DNA of 64,000 nt from an uncultured Collinsella sp. (lineage in GTDB: Bacteria; Actinomycetota; Coriobacteriia; Coriobacteriales; Coriobacteriaceae). The notes below the pieces were generated by a model. That model saw only the letters and a list, made by a program, of their open reading frames with translations. It did no database searches and was not told where the DNA came from. The translations under genes were made by a program, and so were the position numbers. The stretch's first letter is position 1, and each line of letters begins with the position of its first letter. Positions 56,604 through 64,000 of the stretch are shown here, in pieces. Location of the stretch: assembly GCA_902491395.1 (NCBI GenBank), contig CABUHO010000008.1, forward strand, positions 1 to 64,000. Reading direction: 5' to 3'.

Positions 56604-59048
56604 GTGAACGCCTTTGACCGCTATGCCCCGTTTATCCAAGACTTCATCTACTCCCACGATTGGGAGAGCTTGCGCTCTATCCAGGTTGCGGCGGCAGATG
56701 CCATCTTCAACACGCAGGACAATGTGCTCCTGACGGCATCAACGGCTTCCGGCAAAACCGAGGCGGCCTTCTTTCCCATCCTGACCGAGTTTTGGGAGAA
56801 CCCGCCCGCAAGCGTGGGCGCCCTCTACATTGGCCCCCTCAAGGCGCTCATCAACGACCAATTCGTCCGCCTCAACGACCTATGCGAAGAAGCCGATATC
56901 CCCGTCTGGCACTGGCATGGCGATGTCTCGCAATCACACAAGGCCAAACTCATCAAAAAACCGAGCGGCATCCTACAGATTACGCCCGAGTCGCTCGAGG
57001 CGCTCCTGATCCATAAACACATGGCGATCCCGCGCATGTTTTGCGACCTGCGCTACGTCGTCATCGACGAGGTCCACTCGCTCATGCGCGGCGACCGTGG
57101 CGGGCAGACGCTCTGCCTTATCGAGCGACTCTCGCGCATGGCCGGCGTACAGCCTCGCCGCATTGGCCTTTCGGCTACCATCGGCGACCCCGAGCGCACG
57201 GGCGCTTTTCTCTCACAGGGAACGGGACGCGACTGCGTTATCCCCCGCTTTGAAGAACCGCGCCGCGTGTGGCGCATCTCCATGGAGCACTTCTACAACT
57301 CGGGTCCCCAGGCACAGCAGCGGGGATTCATGGGCACAGGTCCACAGGAAGCTGAGGTGCTCGCATGCGAGCGCATTGAGACGGCGGCGCCCGCGGCGCT
57401 GCCCGCATCCGGACAAGACATGTGCCACAGCGGACAGCTTACACAGGAAGAACACCGTCAACGTCGTGAGCAGGCGCGGGGCAAGGCCGCTCCCAAAGAC
57501 CGTCGCACTTCCTCGGCCCCCGAGGGCGAAGTCGACATCCCACGAGCGACCGAGCAGGCGCTTCTCAACCCCACCGACACGGCGCCCGACAACGCCGACC
57601 CCGGCATGGGCTATATCTTTGAGCATACGCGCGGCCGCAAATGCCTGGTCTTTGCCAACTCGCGCGAGGAGGCAGAGGCCGTGTGCTCCATGCTGCGCAG
57701 CTACTGCGAGAGCCGGCACGAGCCCGACCGTTTTCTCATCCATCACGGCAATCTTTCGGCATCGCTACGCGAGACGGCCGAGGAGCTCATGCGCGACGAG
57801 GAGCAGACGCAGACAACCGTCACCACCTCTACGTTGGAGCTCGGTATCGATATCGGCCGCCTGGAGCGCGCCTTCCAGATTGACGCGCCGTTTACCGTCA
57901 GCTCCTTTTTGCAACGCATGGGGCGCACAGGCCGTCGCGATCTTCCGCCCGAGATGTGGTTTGTCATGCGCGAGGAAGAGCCCGAGCCGCGCACGATGAT
58001 GCCCGAAACCATTCCCTGGAAGCTCCTGCAGGGTATCGCGCTCGTACAACTCTATCGCGAGGAAAAGTGGGTCGAGCCACCCGAGCTCGATCGTCTCCCC
58101 TACAGCCTGCTCTATCACCAGACTATGTCGACCCTCGCCAGCACCGGCGAGCTCACGCCGGCCGAACTTGCCCAGCGCGTGCTCACGCTCAGCTATTTCC
58201 ACCGTGTTTCGGCAGACGACTACCGTGTGCTGCTACGTCACCTCATTAAGATCGACCATATCCAGGTCACCGAAGGTGGCGGGCTCATCGTGGGCCTCGC
58301 GGGCGAGCGCATCATCAATAACTTTAAGTTCTACGCCGTGTTCCAGGAAAACGAGGAGTTTACCGTTCGCAGCGAATCGGCCGAGCTGGGCACGATCGTT
58401 AATCCGCCCCCGCCCGGTGAGCGCATCGCCATCGCCGGACACTGCTGGATTGTCGAGGAAGTGGACTGGAAGCGCCACACTGTCTTTGCCACGCAGGTCA
58501 AGGGCCGGGTGCCGGCCTACTTTGGCGACTGCCCCGGCGACATTAACACGCATGTGCTCGAGCGCATGCGCCAAGCGCTCACTGAGCACGCGACATATCC
58601 GTACCTTATGGGTAACGCACGGGCCCGCTTGGCGCAGGCTCGTCATACGGCCGAGATTTCGGGGGCGGGAACCAAGCCGCTCATTAACCTGGGCGGCGAT
58701 ACCTGGGCGCTCTTCCCCTGGCTGGGCAGCTACGCCTTTTTGGCGCTCGAGCGCATGCTCAAGATTAAATGTGCCGCGGAGCTGGGCCTTCGCGGGCTCG
58801 ATCCGTCACGCCCGTACTTTATGCAGTTTAAGATGAAGGCCGACGAGGAGACGTTCTTTGAGGTGCTCGCCGACGAGGCCGAGAAGGACTTCGATCCCAT
58901 CGAGCTCGTCTATCCTGGCGAGGTGCCTTACTTTGACCGCTACGACGAGTTTGTTCCCGAAGAGCTCGTGCGCAAGGGCTTTGCCGAAGGCGTGCTCGAC
59001 ATCGAGGGTATGAAGCAGCGCGTTCTCGGCTGGCGCGACCACGCCTAA
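56604..59048 (+). CDS. DEAD/DEAH-box helicase, Lhr/BrxHI-like
   Basis: An 814-residue superfamily 2 helicase: STASGKTEA (Walker A at about 46-54), IGPLKALINDQF, VIDEVHSLMRGDRGG (DEVH box), GLSATIGDPERT, FANSREEAEAV, STLELGIDIGRLERAF and FLQRMGRTGRR. The C-terminal 300 residues form a winged-helix and Lhr-type region (SYFHRVSADDYRVLLRHLIK). It fits the BrxHI/Lhr-like helicases found with BrxD. Start: the GTG at 56604 has AAAGGAGG upstream. An insert of about 100 charged residues lies between the two helicase lobes. Last gene of the TerB-N/ATPase/helicase set. Confidence 0.88.
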   Translation: MNAFDRYAPFIQDFIYSHDWESLRSIQVAAADAIFNTQDNVLLTASTASGKTEAAFFPILTEFWENPPASVGALYIGPLKALINDQFVRLNDLCEEADIPVWHWHGDVSQSHKAKLIKKPSGILQITPESLEALLIHKHMAIPRMFCDLRYVVIDEVHSLMRGDRGGQTLCLIERLSRMAGVQPRRIGLSATIGDPERTGAFLSQGTGRDCVIPRFEEPRRVWRISMEHFYNSGPQAQQRGFMGTGPQEAEVLACERIETAAPAALPASGQDMCHSGQLTQEEHRQRREQARGKAAPKDRRTSSAPEGEVDIPRATEQALLNPTDTAPDNADPGMGYIFEHTRGRKCLVFANSREEAEAVCSMLRSYCESRHEPDRFLIHHGNLSASLRETAEELMRDEEQTQTTVTTSTLELGIDIGRLERAFQIDAPFTVSSFLQRMGRTGRRDLPPEMWFVMREEEPEPRTMMPETIPWKLLQGIALVQLYREEKWVEPPELDRLPYSLLYHQTMSTLASTGELTPAELAQRVLTLSYFHRVSADDYRVLLRHLIKIDHIQVTEGGGLIVGLAGERIINNFKFYAVFQENEEFTVRSESAELGTIVNPPPPGERIAIAGHCWIVEEVDWKRHTVFATQVKGRVPAYFGDCPGDINTHVLERMRQALTEHATYPYLMGNARARLAQARHTAEISGAGTKPLINLGGDTWALFPWLGSYAFLALERMLKIKCAAELGLRGLDPSRPYFMQFKMKADEETFFEVLADEAEKDFDPIELVYPGEVPYFDRYDEFVPEELVRKGFAEGVLDIEGMKQRVLGWRDHA

Positions 59049-59074
59049 GACCAGTCTTTTTGGGACGGGGAGAC

Positions 59075-59953
59075 TTACTTGTCGTGAAGGACGGTGCCGA
59101 GGAAGTCGGTGTCGAAGGGCACGGCTTCGGCAAAGGCGTAGTCGCCGTCGCTGGCGATGAGCAGGTAGTTTTCCTCGCCGCCGAACTTCGCATCGCCACA
59201 TGGGACCACCCAGGCGTGGACGAATACCTCGAGTGCCGTGGCAGCGCAGTCGCGAAGGAACGTCACATCGCTCCCCTCGTTTGCGCTCACAATATTGGCC
59301 ACGTAGATACCCCCGGGGTTCAGGCTGCCTCGCACCAGGCGCAGCGCCTCAACCGTCGCCAGCTCGCGAACGGGCTCGGCACCGCCAAAGCAATCGCTCA
59401 CGACCACGTCGTAGCGACGATGACCCACGCTCGTCACACCCAGATACGAGCGAGCCTCGGCGGTAATCACCCGCAGGCGGTCGCCCACCGCGCGCTCCAG
59501 CTCGTCCAGGTAGAACCAACGGCGCGCCAAGCGCGTTATCTCTCCGTCATACTCGATGACGTCCATGCGCAGGCCCTCGTGCGACACCAGCGCATATTTG
59601 GGATAGGCAAACCCGCCGCCACCTAGCATAAGCATACGGCTGATACCGTGACCATAAGCGTCGCGCATCGCATCCTCGGCCTCAAACACGTCGTCAAACG
59701 CGCGATAGTACGCAAAGACGGGCTCCGCCCAGCGCTCGCCAACGTAGCTCGCGCTTTGGTAGACGCCGCCTTGCACCAATACGCGGACTTCGTCGCCGCC
59801 CTCATCGTGCACGCGCTTCACACGTGCCAGCCCATTGCGGGTCCTCGCGACCTGCAGACAGGCAGCACGAACAGCGACAGCGGCCGCACCAAGCGCCGCG
59901 GCTCCCAGAGCAACGCCGGCAACGACGCCGGCAGAAACACTCGGCTTGTTCAT
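59075..59953 (-). CDS. Spermidine-synthase-like methyltransferase-fold protein
   Basis: A 292-residue protein with one N-terminal membrane or signal-like helix (SAGVVAGVALGAAALGAAAV), then a spermidine-synthase-like Rossmann domain. Seen are GISRMLMLGGGGFAYPKYAL (SAM/dcSAM-binding glycine loop), MDVIEYDGEITRLAR (acidic residue after strand 2), and YDVVVSDCFGG (the Asp region of the active site). The membrane-anchored form is found in many Actinobacteria and is not proven to make polyamines. Its ATG follows the elp3 stop without a gap, with AAAAGGAG inside elp3, so it is co-translated with that gene. Confidence 0.82.
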   Translation of the reverse strand: MNKPSVSAGVVAGVALGAAALGAAAVAVRAACLQVARTRNGLARVKRVHDEGGDEVRVLVQGGVYQSASYVGERWAEPVFAYYRAFDDVFEAEDAMRDAYGHGISRMLMLGGGGFAYPKYALVSHEGLRMDVIEYDGEITRLARRWFYLDELERAVGDRLRVITAEARSYLGVTSVGHRRYDVVVSDCFGGAEPVRELATVEALRLVRGSLNPGGIYVANIVSANEGSDVTFLRDCAATALEVFVHAWVVPCGDAKFGGEENYLLIASDGDYAFAEAVPFDTDFLGTVLHDK

Positions 59954-61861
59954 CTAGAGCTCCTTTTGCAGATAAAGGCCATGGTCATAAAATCCAAGAT
60001 GGCGATAGTACTCGCGCGTACCGATCGCGCTGATCACGTTGATGCGCGCATAGCCCGCGTCCCGCGCCATCTGGCACGCACGCTCCACCAGGGACCGCCC
60101 CAGTCCATGATGCTGAGCCGCCTGGCCTTGATCTCCCATGCGCGCCGCCATGCCGTACACGTGCACCTCGCGAATCATCGCCTCGTCCGGCGCCGTCGGC
60201 AACTCGTCCGCATGCGCGGCAACAAACGCGCGATCGGGCAGCGACAGGCGCAAAAAACCCGCGATTTTGCCCCGCGGCGTCACCCACTGCAAAAAGCGCT
60301 CGTGCGTCACCGGCGTCTCGTACGCCACGCCCTCGTCAAGGGTCAACTCGCCCAGGTCGGCGCCCGCCGTGCTAATCTCGCGATAGCGGATCTCACGCAC
60401 CGTCGCACCGTCACCCCGAGCAGCCAGGCGGTTCTCGACGAGCTGACGCAGGTTGGGCTTCTTGTTGCCCACCATGATGTCATCGGAACTAAAGTCGCGA
60501 ATCATGCGGCTGATGCGGCAGAACGCCGGCGTCACCACGATGTCATCGGCCAGCACATCGAGCAGTTCTTCCTCGGTATAGGGGCGCCACTCGCCGCGCT
60601 CGTAGCAGCCCACCAGGCGCGAGCCCTCGATGAGCGCACACGGGTAGACTTTGACCTCGTCGGGCATAAAAGCCCCTTCGGTCATAAAGCGCTCGTAGTC
60701 GCGCTTGTCCCCCTCGGGTGTGGCGCCCAACAAGTTGAGCATAAAATGAGCGTGGATCTTAAAGCCAAACAGGCGCGCGAGCGAAAACGCCCGCTCGATC
60801 TGTGTCACCGAAATGCGGCGCTCGTTGATATCGAGTAGATGCTGGTCAAGGCTTTGGATGCCCATCTGTATCTTGGTGCAGCCCAGGCGGCGGATGAGCG
60901 TGAGCGCCTGCGGCGTTACGGCATCGGGGCGCGTCTCGATAACGAGTCCCACCACGCGATGCTTCGCCGTCTCGTTAATGCGCTGCTGACGCTCGAGCTC
61001 CTCCATCGTTGCCGTCTGCCACTCGGTGACCTCGCCCCACGGCGTACCGGGGCCGTACAGACGACGCACCGCACGGTTATAGCCGCCCACGGCAGCATCC
61101 ACACGCCCCTGCTCGTCGGCAACGCCGCTCGCAAGCTCAACCTCATCGGTCGCAATACCGGCAGCGCGATAGCGCTCGCGGCGCTCTGCTACCACAGGCG
61201 GCAGGGCATCGGCAGGAGCGTCATCGAGCAGACGCCCCGCCTCGGCACGGCTGATGCCCGGACGCGCCAACATGGGGTTGGCCGCCACGCCCGCCACCGC
61301 ATCATCATTGAGCGCACGGAAGAGCTCCGACGTAAACCATGCCTGATACCCTTGCGGATAGTCGCTCCAGGTACCGCCGAGCACGATGAGCTCAATCTTA
61401 TCAGTCGCATGTCCCATCTGCGAAAGCGCCGTCAAACGGGCGCTCACCTGCAGATACGGGTCGAAGCAGTTTTGCTCCGCACGGGCGCATGCCGGCTCGG
61501 CGTGCAGATAGCTCTTGGGCATGCGCAGGTCGTTGGGGCAAAACAGGCAATCGCCCGAACAGGGCCACGGCTTGGTGATGACGGTAATGGTCGCCACGCC
61601 CGAAGCCGTGCGACGAGGCTTCATGCGCAGCACCTGCAGCAGTCGACGTTCCAGCTCGGCATCGACATTCCACCCAGCCCAACGAGCCGGCTCCTCACGT
61701 TTTACCCGCTGGTAAAACGGCAGCAGTCGGCGCTTGGCCAGGTCTCGTTTGTCGGCACCCTCGCGGCGCGCCTCGGCATGTATCAGTTTGACGAGGGTCT
61801 TGTCGTCCACGGCCTCGCCACGACGCAGGACCTCGAGTATGTTCAAGATAATCTGTTCCAT
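59954..61861 (-). CDS. elp3: Elp3-family radical-SAM tRNA-modifying acetyltransferase
   Basis: A 635-residue bacterial Elp3-like protein: a radical-SAM domain with CSGDCLFC at 101-108 (CxxxCxxC, the 4Fe-4S motif) and a C-terminal GNAT acetyltransferase domain (GQAAQHHGLGRSLVERACQM, near 590). Eukaryotic and archaeal Elp3 makes the cm5U34 precursor in tRNA, and bacterial Elp3 homologues bind tRNA and acetyl-CoA. Seen as well: VIETRPDAVTPQALTLIRRL and KIQMGIQSLDQHLLDIN. The N-terminal 60 residues are helical. The full length suggests an intact enzyme. GGGGAC precedes the ATG. Confidence 0.9.
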   Translation of the reverse strand: MEQIILNILEVLRRGEAVDDKTLVKLIHAEARREGADKRDLAKRRLLPFYQRVKREEPARWAGWNVDAELERRLLQVLRMKPRRTASGVATITVITKPWPCSGDCLFCPNDLRMPKSYLHAEPACARAEQNCFDPYLQVSARLTALSQMGHATDKIELIVLGGTWSDYPQGYQAWFTSELFRALNDDAVAGVAANPMLARPGISRAEAGRLLDDAPADALPPVVAERRERYRAAGIATDEVELASGVADEQGRVDAAVGGYNRAVRRLYGPGTPWGEVTEWQTATMEELERQQRINETAKHRVVGLVIETRPDAVTPQALTLIRRLGCTKIQMGIQSLDQHLLDINERRISVTQIERAFSLARLFGFKIHAHFMLNLLGATPEGDKRDYERFMTEGAFMPDEVKVYPCALIEGSRLVGCYERGEWRPYTEEELLDVLADDIVVTPAFCRISRMIRDFSSDDIMVGNKKPNLRQLVENRLAARGDGATVREIRYREISTAGADLGELTLDEGVAYETPVTHERFLQWVTPRGKIAGFLRLSLPDRAFVAAHADELPTAPDEAMIREVHVYGMAARMGDQGQAAQHHGLGRSLVERACQMARDAGYARINVISAIGTREYYRHLGFYDHGLYLQKEL

Positions 61862-61958
61862 GTCCCCATTGTAAAGGCAAAGGCGCCGGAGCCAACCTCA
61901 GCCCCGACGCTTCCATCAAAGAGCACGCCTATATGCAACGGTCTCCGAAAACCGCATG

Positions 61959-62858
61959 TCACTCCGAATCAAACGACATGTCGCCCGAACCGACCTTAAA
62001 ACGATACGTGGCAGACTTATCACCGTTGTCGAATTCAAGATTCAATATGGTCTCGCCATCGTAGCCAAGCGGAAGGAAATCGCTCTCGAAGTCACCGCTG
62101 CCCACGGTAAGGCTCGCCTTAAAGCCCGTAGAGCTCGGAACCGTTATCTCCACATCGCCTGAGTCCACGCTTACGTCCATCGACTTCGCGGGGGCCTGGT
62201 AGAGCTCGAACGTCGCATCGCCCGAACCTACCTTGGCATTCAGGGCGTCGGTTACAGTGCCCGCAAACTCAACGTCTCCCGAGTCCAACGTCAGGTTGAG
62301 GTCATGGCACGCAATGTCCGTGACCGTCAGGTCTCCCGATTCTACATTCGCTGTAATGCCCACCATGTTATCGGCAACTTCGCGCGGCAGTTCGACGGTT
62401 ACCGTGCGGTCAATGGCGCGCTCGTCATCGCAATCGAACTGGCGAAGCTTGAGCGTAGAACCCTTAACCTCGGCCAGATTCTGGGTTGCCGCATCGTAAG
62501 CAGCTACTCCTTTTGCGACGCGGCCACTCTCGATGACACGTACCGGCCCGTCGGAAACGCATTTGATCTCAACCGTACCCGACGTCACATCCAAGTCAAG
62601 GGATGTGAACGCGTCGGCATCAAACGTTTCCTTCGAAAGCTGTTGAGGCCGAGCGGAATAGTTACCGCTATTCAAGGAATCGTCCTCGTCAAACGCATCG
62701 CCCATACCAGACAAGCCGGATACAACATCGTCGAAATCCCACGGTCCATCAAAATGAATCAAAGTCCACGAAGTGCCGAAGACAAGTCCGATGATAAGCA
62801 CAAACGCTCCGATGCCGACGCCCAAGCGCCTCTTAGACTCATGCGAGAGCTTCATCAT
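61959..62858 (-). CDS. DUF4097 beta-strand-repeat membrane protein
   Basis: A 299-residue protein with one N-terminal membrane helix (RRLGVGIGAFVLIIGLVFGT) and an exported or cytosolic beta-strand-repeat domain. The repeated turn SGD occurs about once every 20 residues (VTSGTVEI, VESGDLTV, LDSGDVEF, VGSGDATF, VDSGDVEI, VGSGDFES, VGSGDMSF), typical of DUF4097. Members act as scaffolds or sensors in envelope stress. It overlaps the upstream XRE-regulator gene by 4 nt (ATGA), so the two are coupled. Confidence 0.87.
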   Translation of the reverse strand: MMKLSHESKRRLGVGIGAFVLIIGLVFGTSWTLIHFDGPWDFDDVVSGLSGMGDAFDEDDSLNSGNYSARPQQLSKETFDADAFTSLDLDVTSGTVEIKCVSDGPVRVIESGRVAKGVAAYDAATQNLAEVKGSTLKLRQFDCDDERAIDRTVTVELPREVADNMVGITANVESGDLTVTDIACHDLNLTLDSGDVEFAGTVTDALNAKVGSGDATFELYQAPAKSMDVSVDSGDVEITVPSSTGFKASLTVGSGDFESDFLPLGYDGETILNLEFDNGDKSATYRFKVGSGDMSFDSE

Positions 62859-63577
62859 TCACCACCTTCTTTGGCACTCGGCTCAGCGGTGGCCGCGGCA
62901 GCCATGTCAGCGTCAACCGCAGTGGAAACGTCCTCCCCCTTAGTCCTAGCGACCGCCGGCGCCGGACCAACCTGAATATCCCCGCGCGCCCAATCGCCAT
63001 CGAGCGCACGTGCCACCCAGTGATAGATGGGGATCGTAAAGAAAATCAGCGCGGCAAAGGGGCCGGCGCCAAACGAGAACATCAGCAAAAAGAACAGCAG
63101 CCAGCACACGGCCCAATACGGGAACGACTGGAACGGGCCCTTCACCGGAGTCGAGCCAACTGCGCCGCCACTCGTCACCTGCGCCGTAGCGGCATTGGCG
63201 GCTTGTGCACTCCAGCTTGCCGCTTGCGCCGCCTTGGCGGCGGCATCACTCGCCTGCGTTGCCGCCTCGGTAGCACGTGCCGCCGCCTCATGGGTACGGG
63301 CGCGCTCCGCTGCCTCGGCCTCGCGCTGACGGGCGCGGTCCTCGTTCTCAAACTCGATATCGTCCTCGATCTCATCGCTCGGATTGAGGAGCTCGTCCAG
63401 GCTCACGCCATAGAGTTTTGCGAGCGAGATCAGGTTCTCGGTATCGGGCGAGCTCTCCGCGCGCTCCCATTTACTGACCGCCTGGCGCGACAGTCCCAGC
63501 TTTCGTGCAAGCCCTTCTTGGCTAAAACCCTTGCCGCGACGAAGGTCGGCGAGCCGCTGCGCAGTTTCTACATTCAT
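62855..63577 (-). CDS. XRE-family regulator with C-terminal membrane segments
   Basis: A 240-residue protein with an N-terminal helix-turn-helix (RLADLRRGKGFSQEGLARKL then GLSRQAVSKWERAESSPD) of the XRE/Cro type. An acidic linker, an Ala-rich coiled coil (about 85-130) and two membrane helices (FPYWAVCWLLFFLLMFSFGAGP, AALIFFTIPIYHWV) follow. This is a membrane-bound DNA-binding regulator, which suggests it senses the envelope directly. Start: ATG at 63575-63577 with AGGAGG upstream; the longer frame to 63826 is promoter DNA. Coupled with the DUF4097 gene. Confidence 0.88.
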   Translation of the reverse strand: MNVETAQRLADLRRGKGFSQEGLARKLGLSRQAVSKWERAESSPDTENLISLAKLYGVSLDELLNPSDEIEDDIEFENEDRARQREAEAAERARTHEAAARATEAATQASDAAAKAAQAASWSAQAANAATAQVTSGGAVGSTPVKGPFQSFPYWAVCWLLFFLLMFSFGAGPFAALIFFTIPIYHWVARALDGDWARGDIQVGPAPAVARTKGEDVSTAVDADMAAAATAEPSAKEGGE

Positions 63578-63844
63578 GGTTCCTCCTATATGATGCCAGC
63601 CGTGCCGCCGGACCGTTTTTGTTCTTAAGGCGCCTTGCACAGTTAAAAATCTATCCGCCACCGCCAAAAGCATGCCACCTATTCTAGTGAGATTTTTGAC
63701 AACCGGCGGTTGCGGGCACATATGAGCTGCGGAAATGTGTCCAAACAAAGCAATGACCCGCAGCTCGGTTGTCCCCGTTGCAGCGTTAACGGTAGTATGG
63801 TCGTACTGTTTATTCCGCACCGCCAACGGAGGGAGTCCCGCGCC

Positions 63845-64000
63845 GTGAACCGCGATTTCGCCTCATCGCTCATCCAGCTCAACAATACGTTCTATCGCGA
63901 GCACTCCGCCTCCTTTTCCGATACACGCCAGGCTCCGTGGCCCGGCTGGGTGCGCACTATGGACATCGCACTCGGGCAGCTCGATGTAGCCACGATAGAG
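63845..64000 (+). CDS. Start of a putative class I SAM-dependent methyltransferase gene (partial)
   Basis: The frame opens with GTG at 63845, 9 nt after GGAGGGAG, and runs off the window after 52 codons. The visible start (NRDFASSLIQLNNTFYREHS, then SFSDTRQAPWPGWVR) resembles the N-terminus of Actinobacterial class I methyltransferases, in which SFSATRQAPWPGW-like text precedes the SAM-binding loop. The catalytic part lies beyond the edge, so the assignment is tentative. Divergent from the XRE regulator. Confidence 0.6.
   Translation, partial: MNRDFASSLIQLNNTFYREHSASFSDTRQAPWPGWVRTMDIALGQLDVATIE

Noticed and set aside
1..64000. CRISPR array or complete BREX/CBASS system
   Set aside because: No regularly spaced repeats were seen. 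The BrxD-like/helicase trio lacks PglX, PglZ and BrxC, and the TIR-like gene lacks an adjacent nucleotide cyclase.

Overview
The window looks like chromosomal DNA of a Coriobacteriia gut bacterium, most probably Collinsella. This is inferred from high GC, strong purine-rich ribosome sites, and protein types familiar from that group: a long RecJ-helicase fusion, a single-chain PurL/PurQ, and a lactate-dehydrogenase-like electron-transfer-flavoprotein set. No rRNA, CRISPR array or complete insertion sequence is visible. One tRNA gene, tRNA-Leu(CAA), is present.

Left part (0-25 kb), mostly housekeeping. It holds the infC-rpmI-rplT translation operon with an attenuator and an apparent AUA start, then tRNA-Leu with a duplicated 3' end. 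Next come a transglutaminase-like protein, class II fructose-bisphosphate aldolase, and a recJ-rel-metallohydrolase run. After these lie a bile-acid-symporter-family carrier, cutC with a DUF4931 gene, and a PadR/DUF1700 envelope-type operon whose third gene is truncated beside an IS110 remnant. A complete branched-chain amino acid ABC importer with two tandem binding proteins, homoserine dehydrogenase and a short-chain dehydrogenase finish this part.

Accessory island (about 25.1-34.1 kb). This stretch is richer in A+T and codes for a membrane protein of unknown family, a frameshifted FHA-domain gene, an SPFH/zinc-ribbon protein, a small membrane protein, a TIR-like nucleotide-binding protein, a zinc-ribbon/TPR protein and a divergently oriented Fic protein. 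The two plus-strand transcription units share a distinctive upstream motif. Two related hairpin-rich repeats of about 235 bp flank the core. It is the best candidate for an undescribed (defence or stress) system.

Right part (34-64 kb). It contains a cation:proton antiporter, purL, an EamA transporter, a GGDEF protein, a KdgT-type permease, azlCD (amino acid export), an HD hydrolase and an EtfA/EtfB/FAD-dehydrogenase complex resembling bifurcating lactate dehydrogenase. A cluster of secreted proteins with an LPXTG-like LAQTG sorting signal follows, then a DUF554 membrane protein. A TerB-N / BrxD-like ATPase / Lhr-like helicase trio is a second possible defence module. The window closes with an Elp3-type tRNA-modifying enzyme next to a spermidine-synthase-fold protein, a DUF4097/XRE regulator pair and the start of a putative methyltransferase gene.

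Functional links: amino acid traffic recurs (Liv import, AzlCD export, homoserine dehydrogenase). Several genes point to envelope-stress sensing (PadR-DUF1700, XRE-DUF4097, SPFH).
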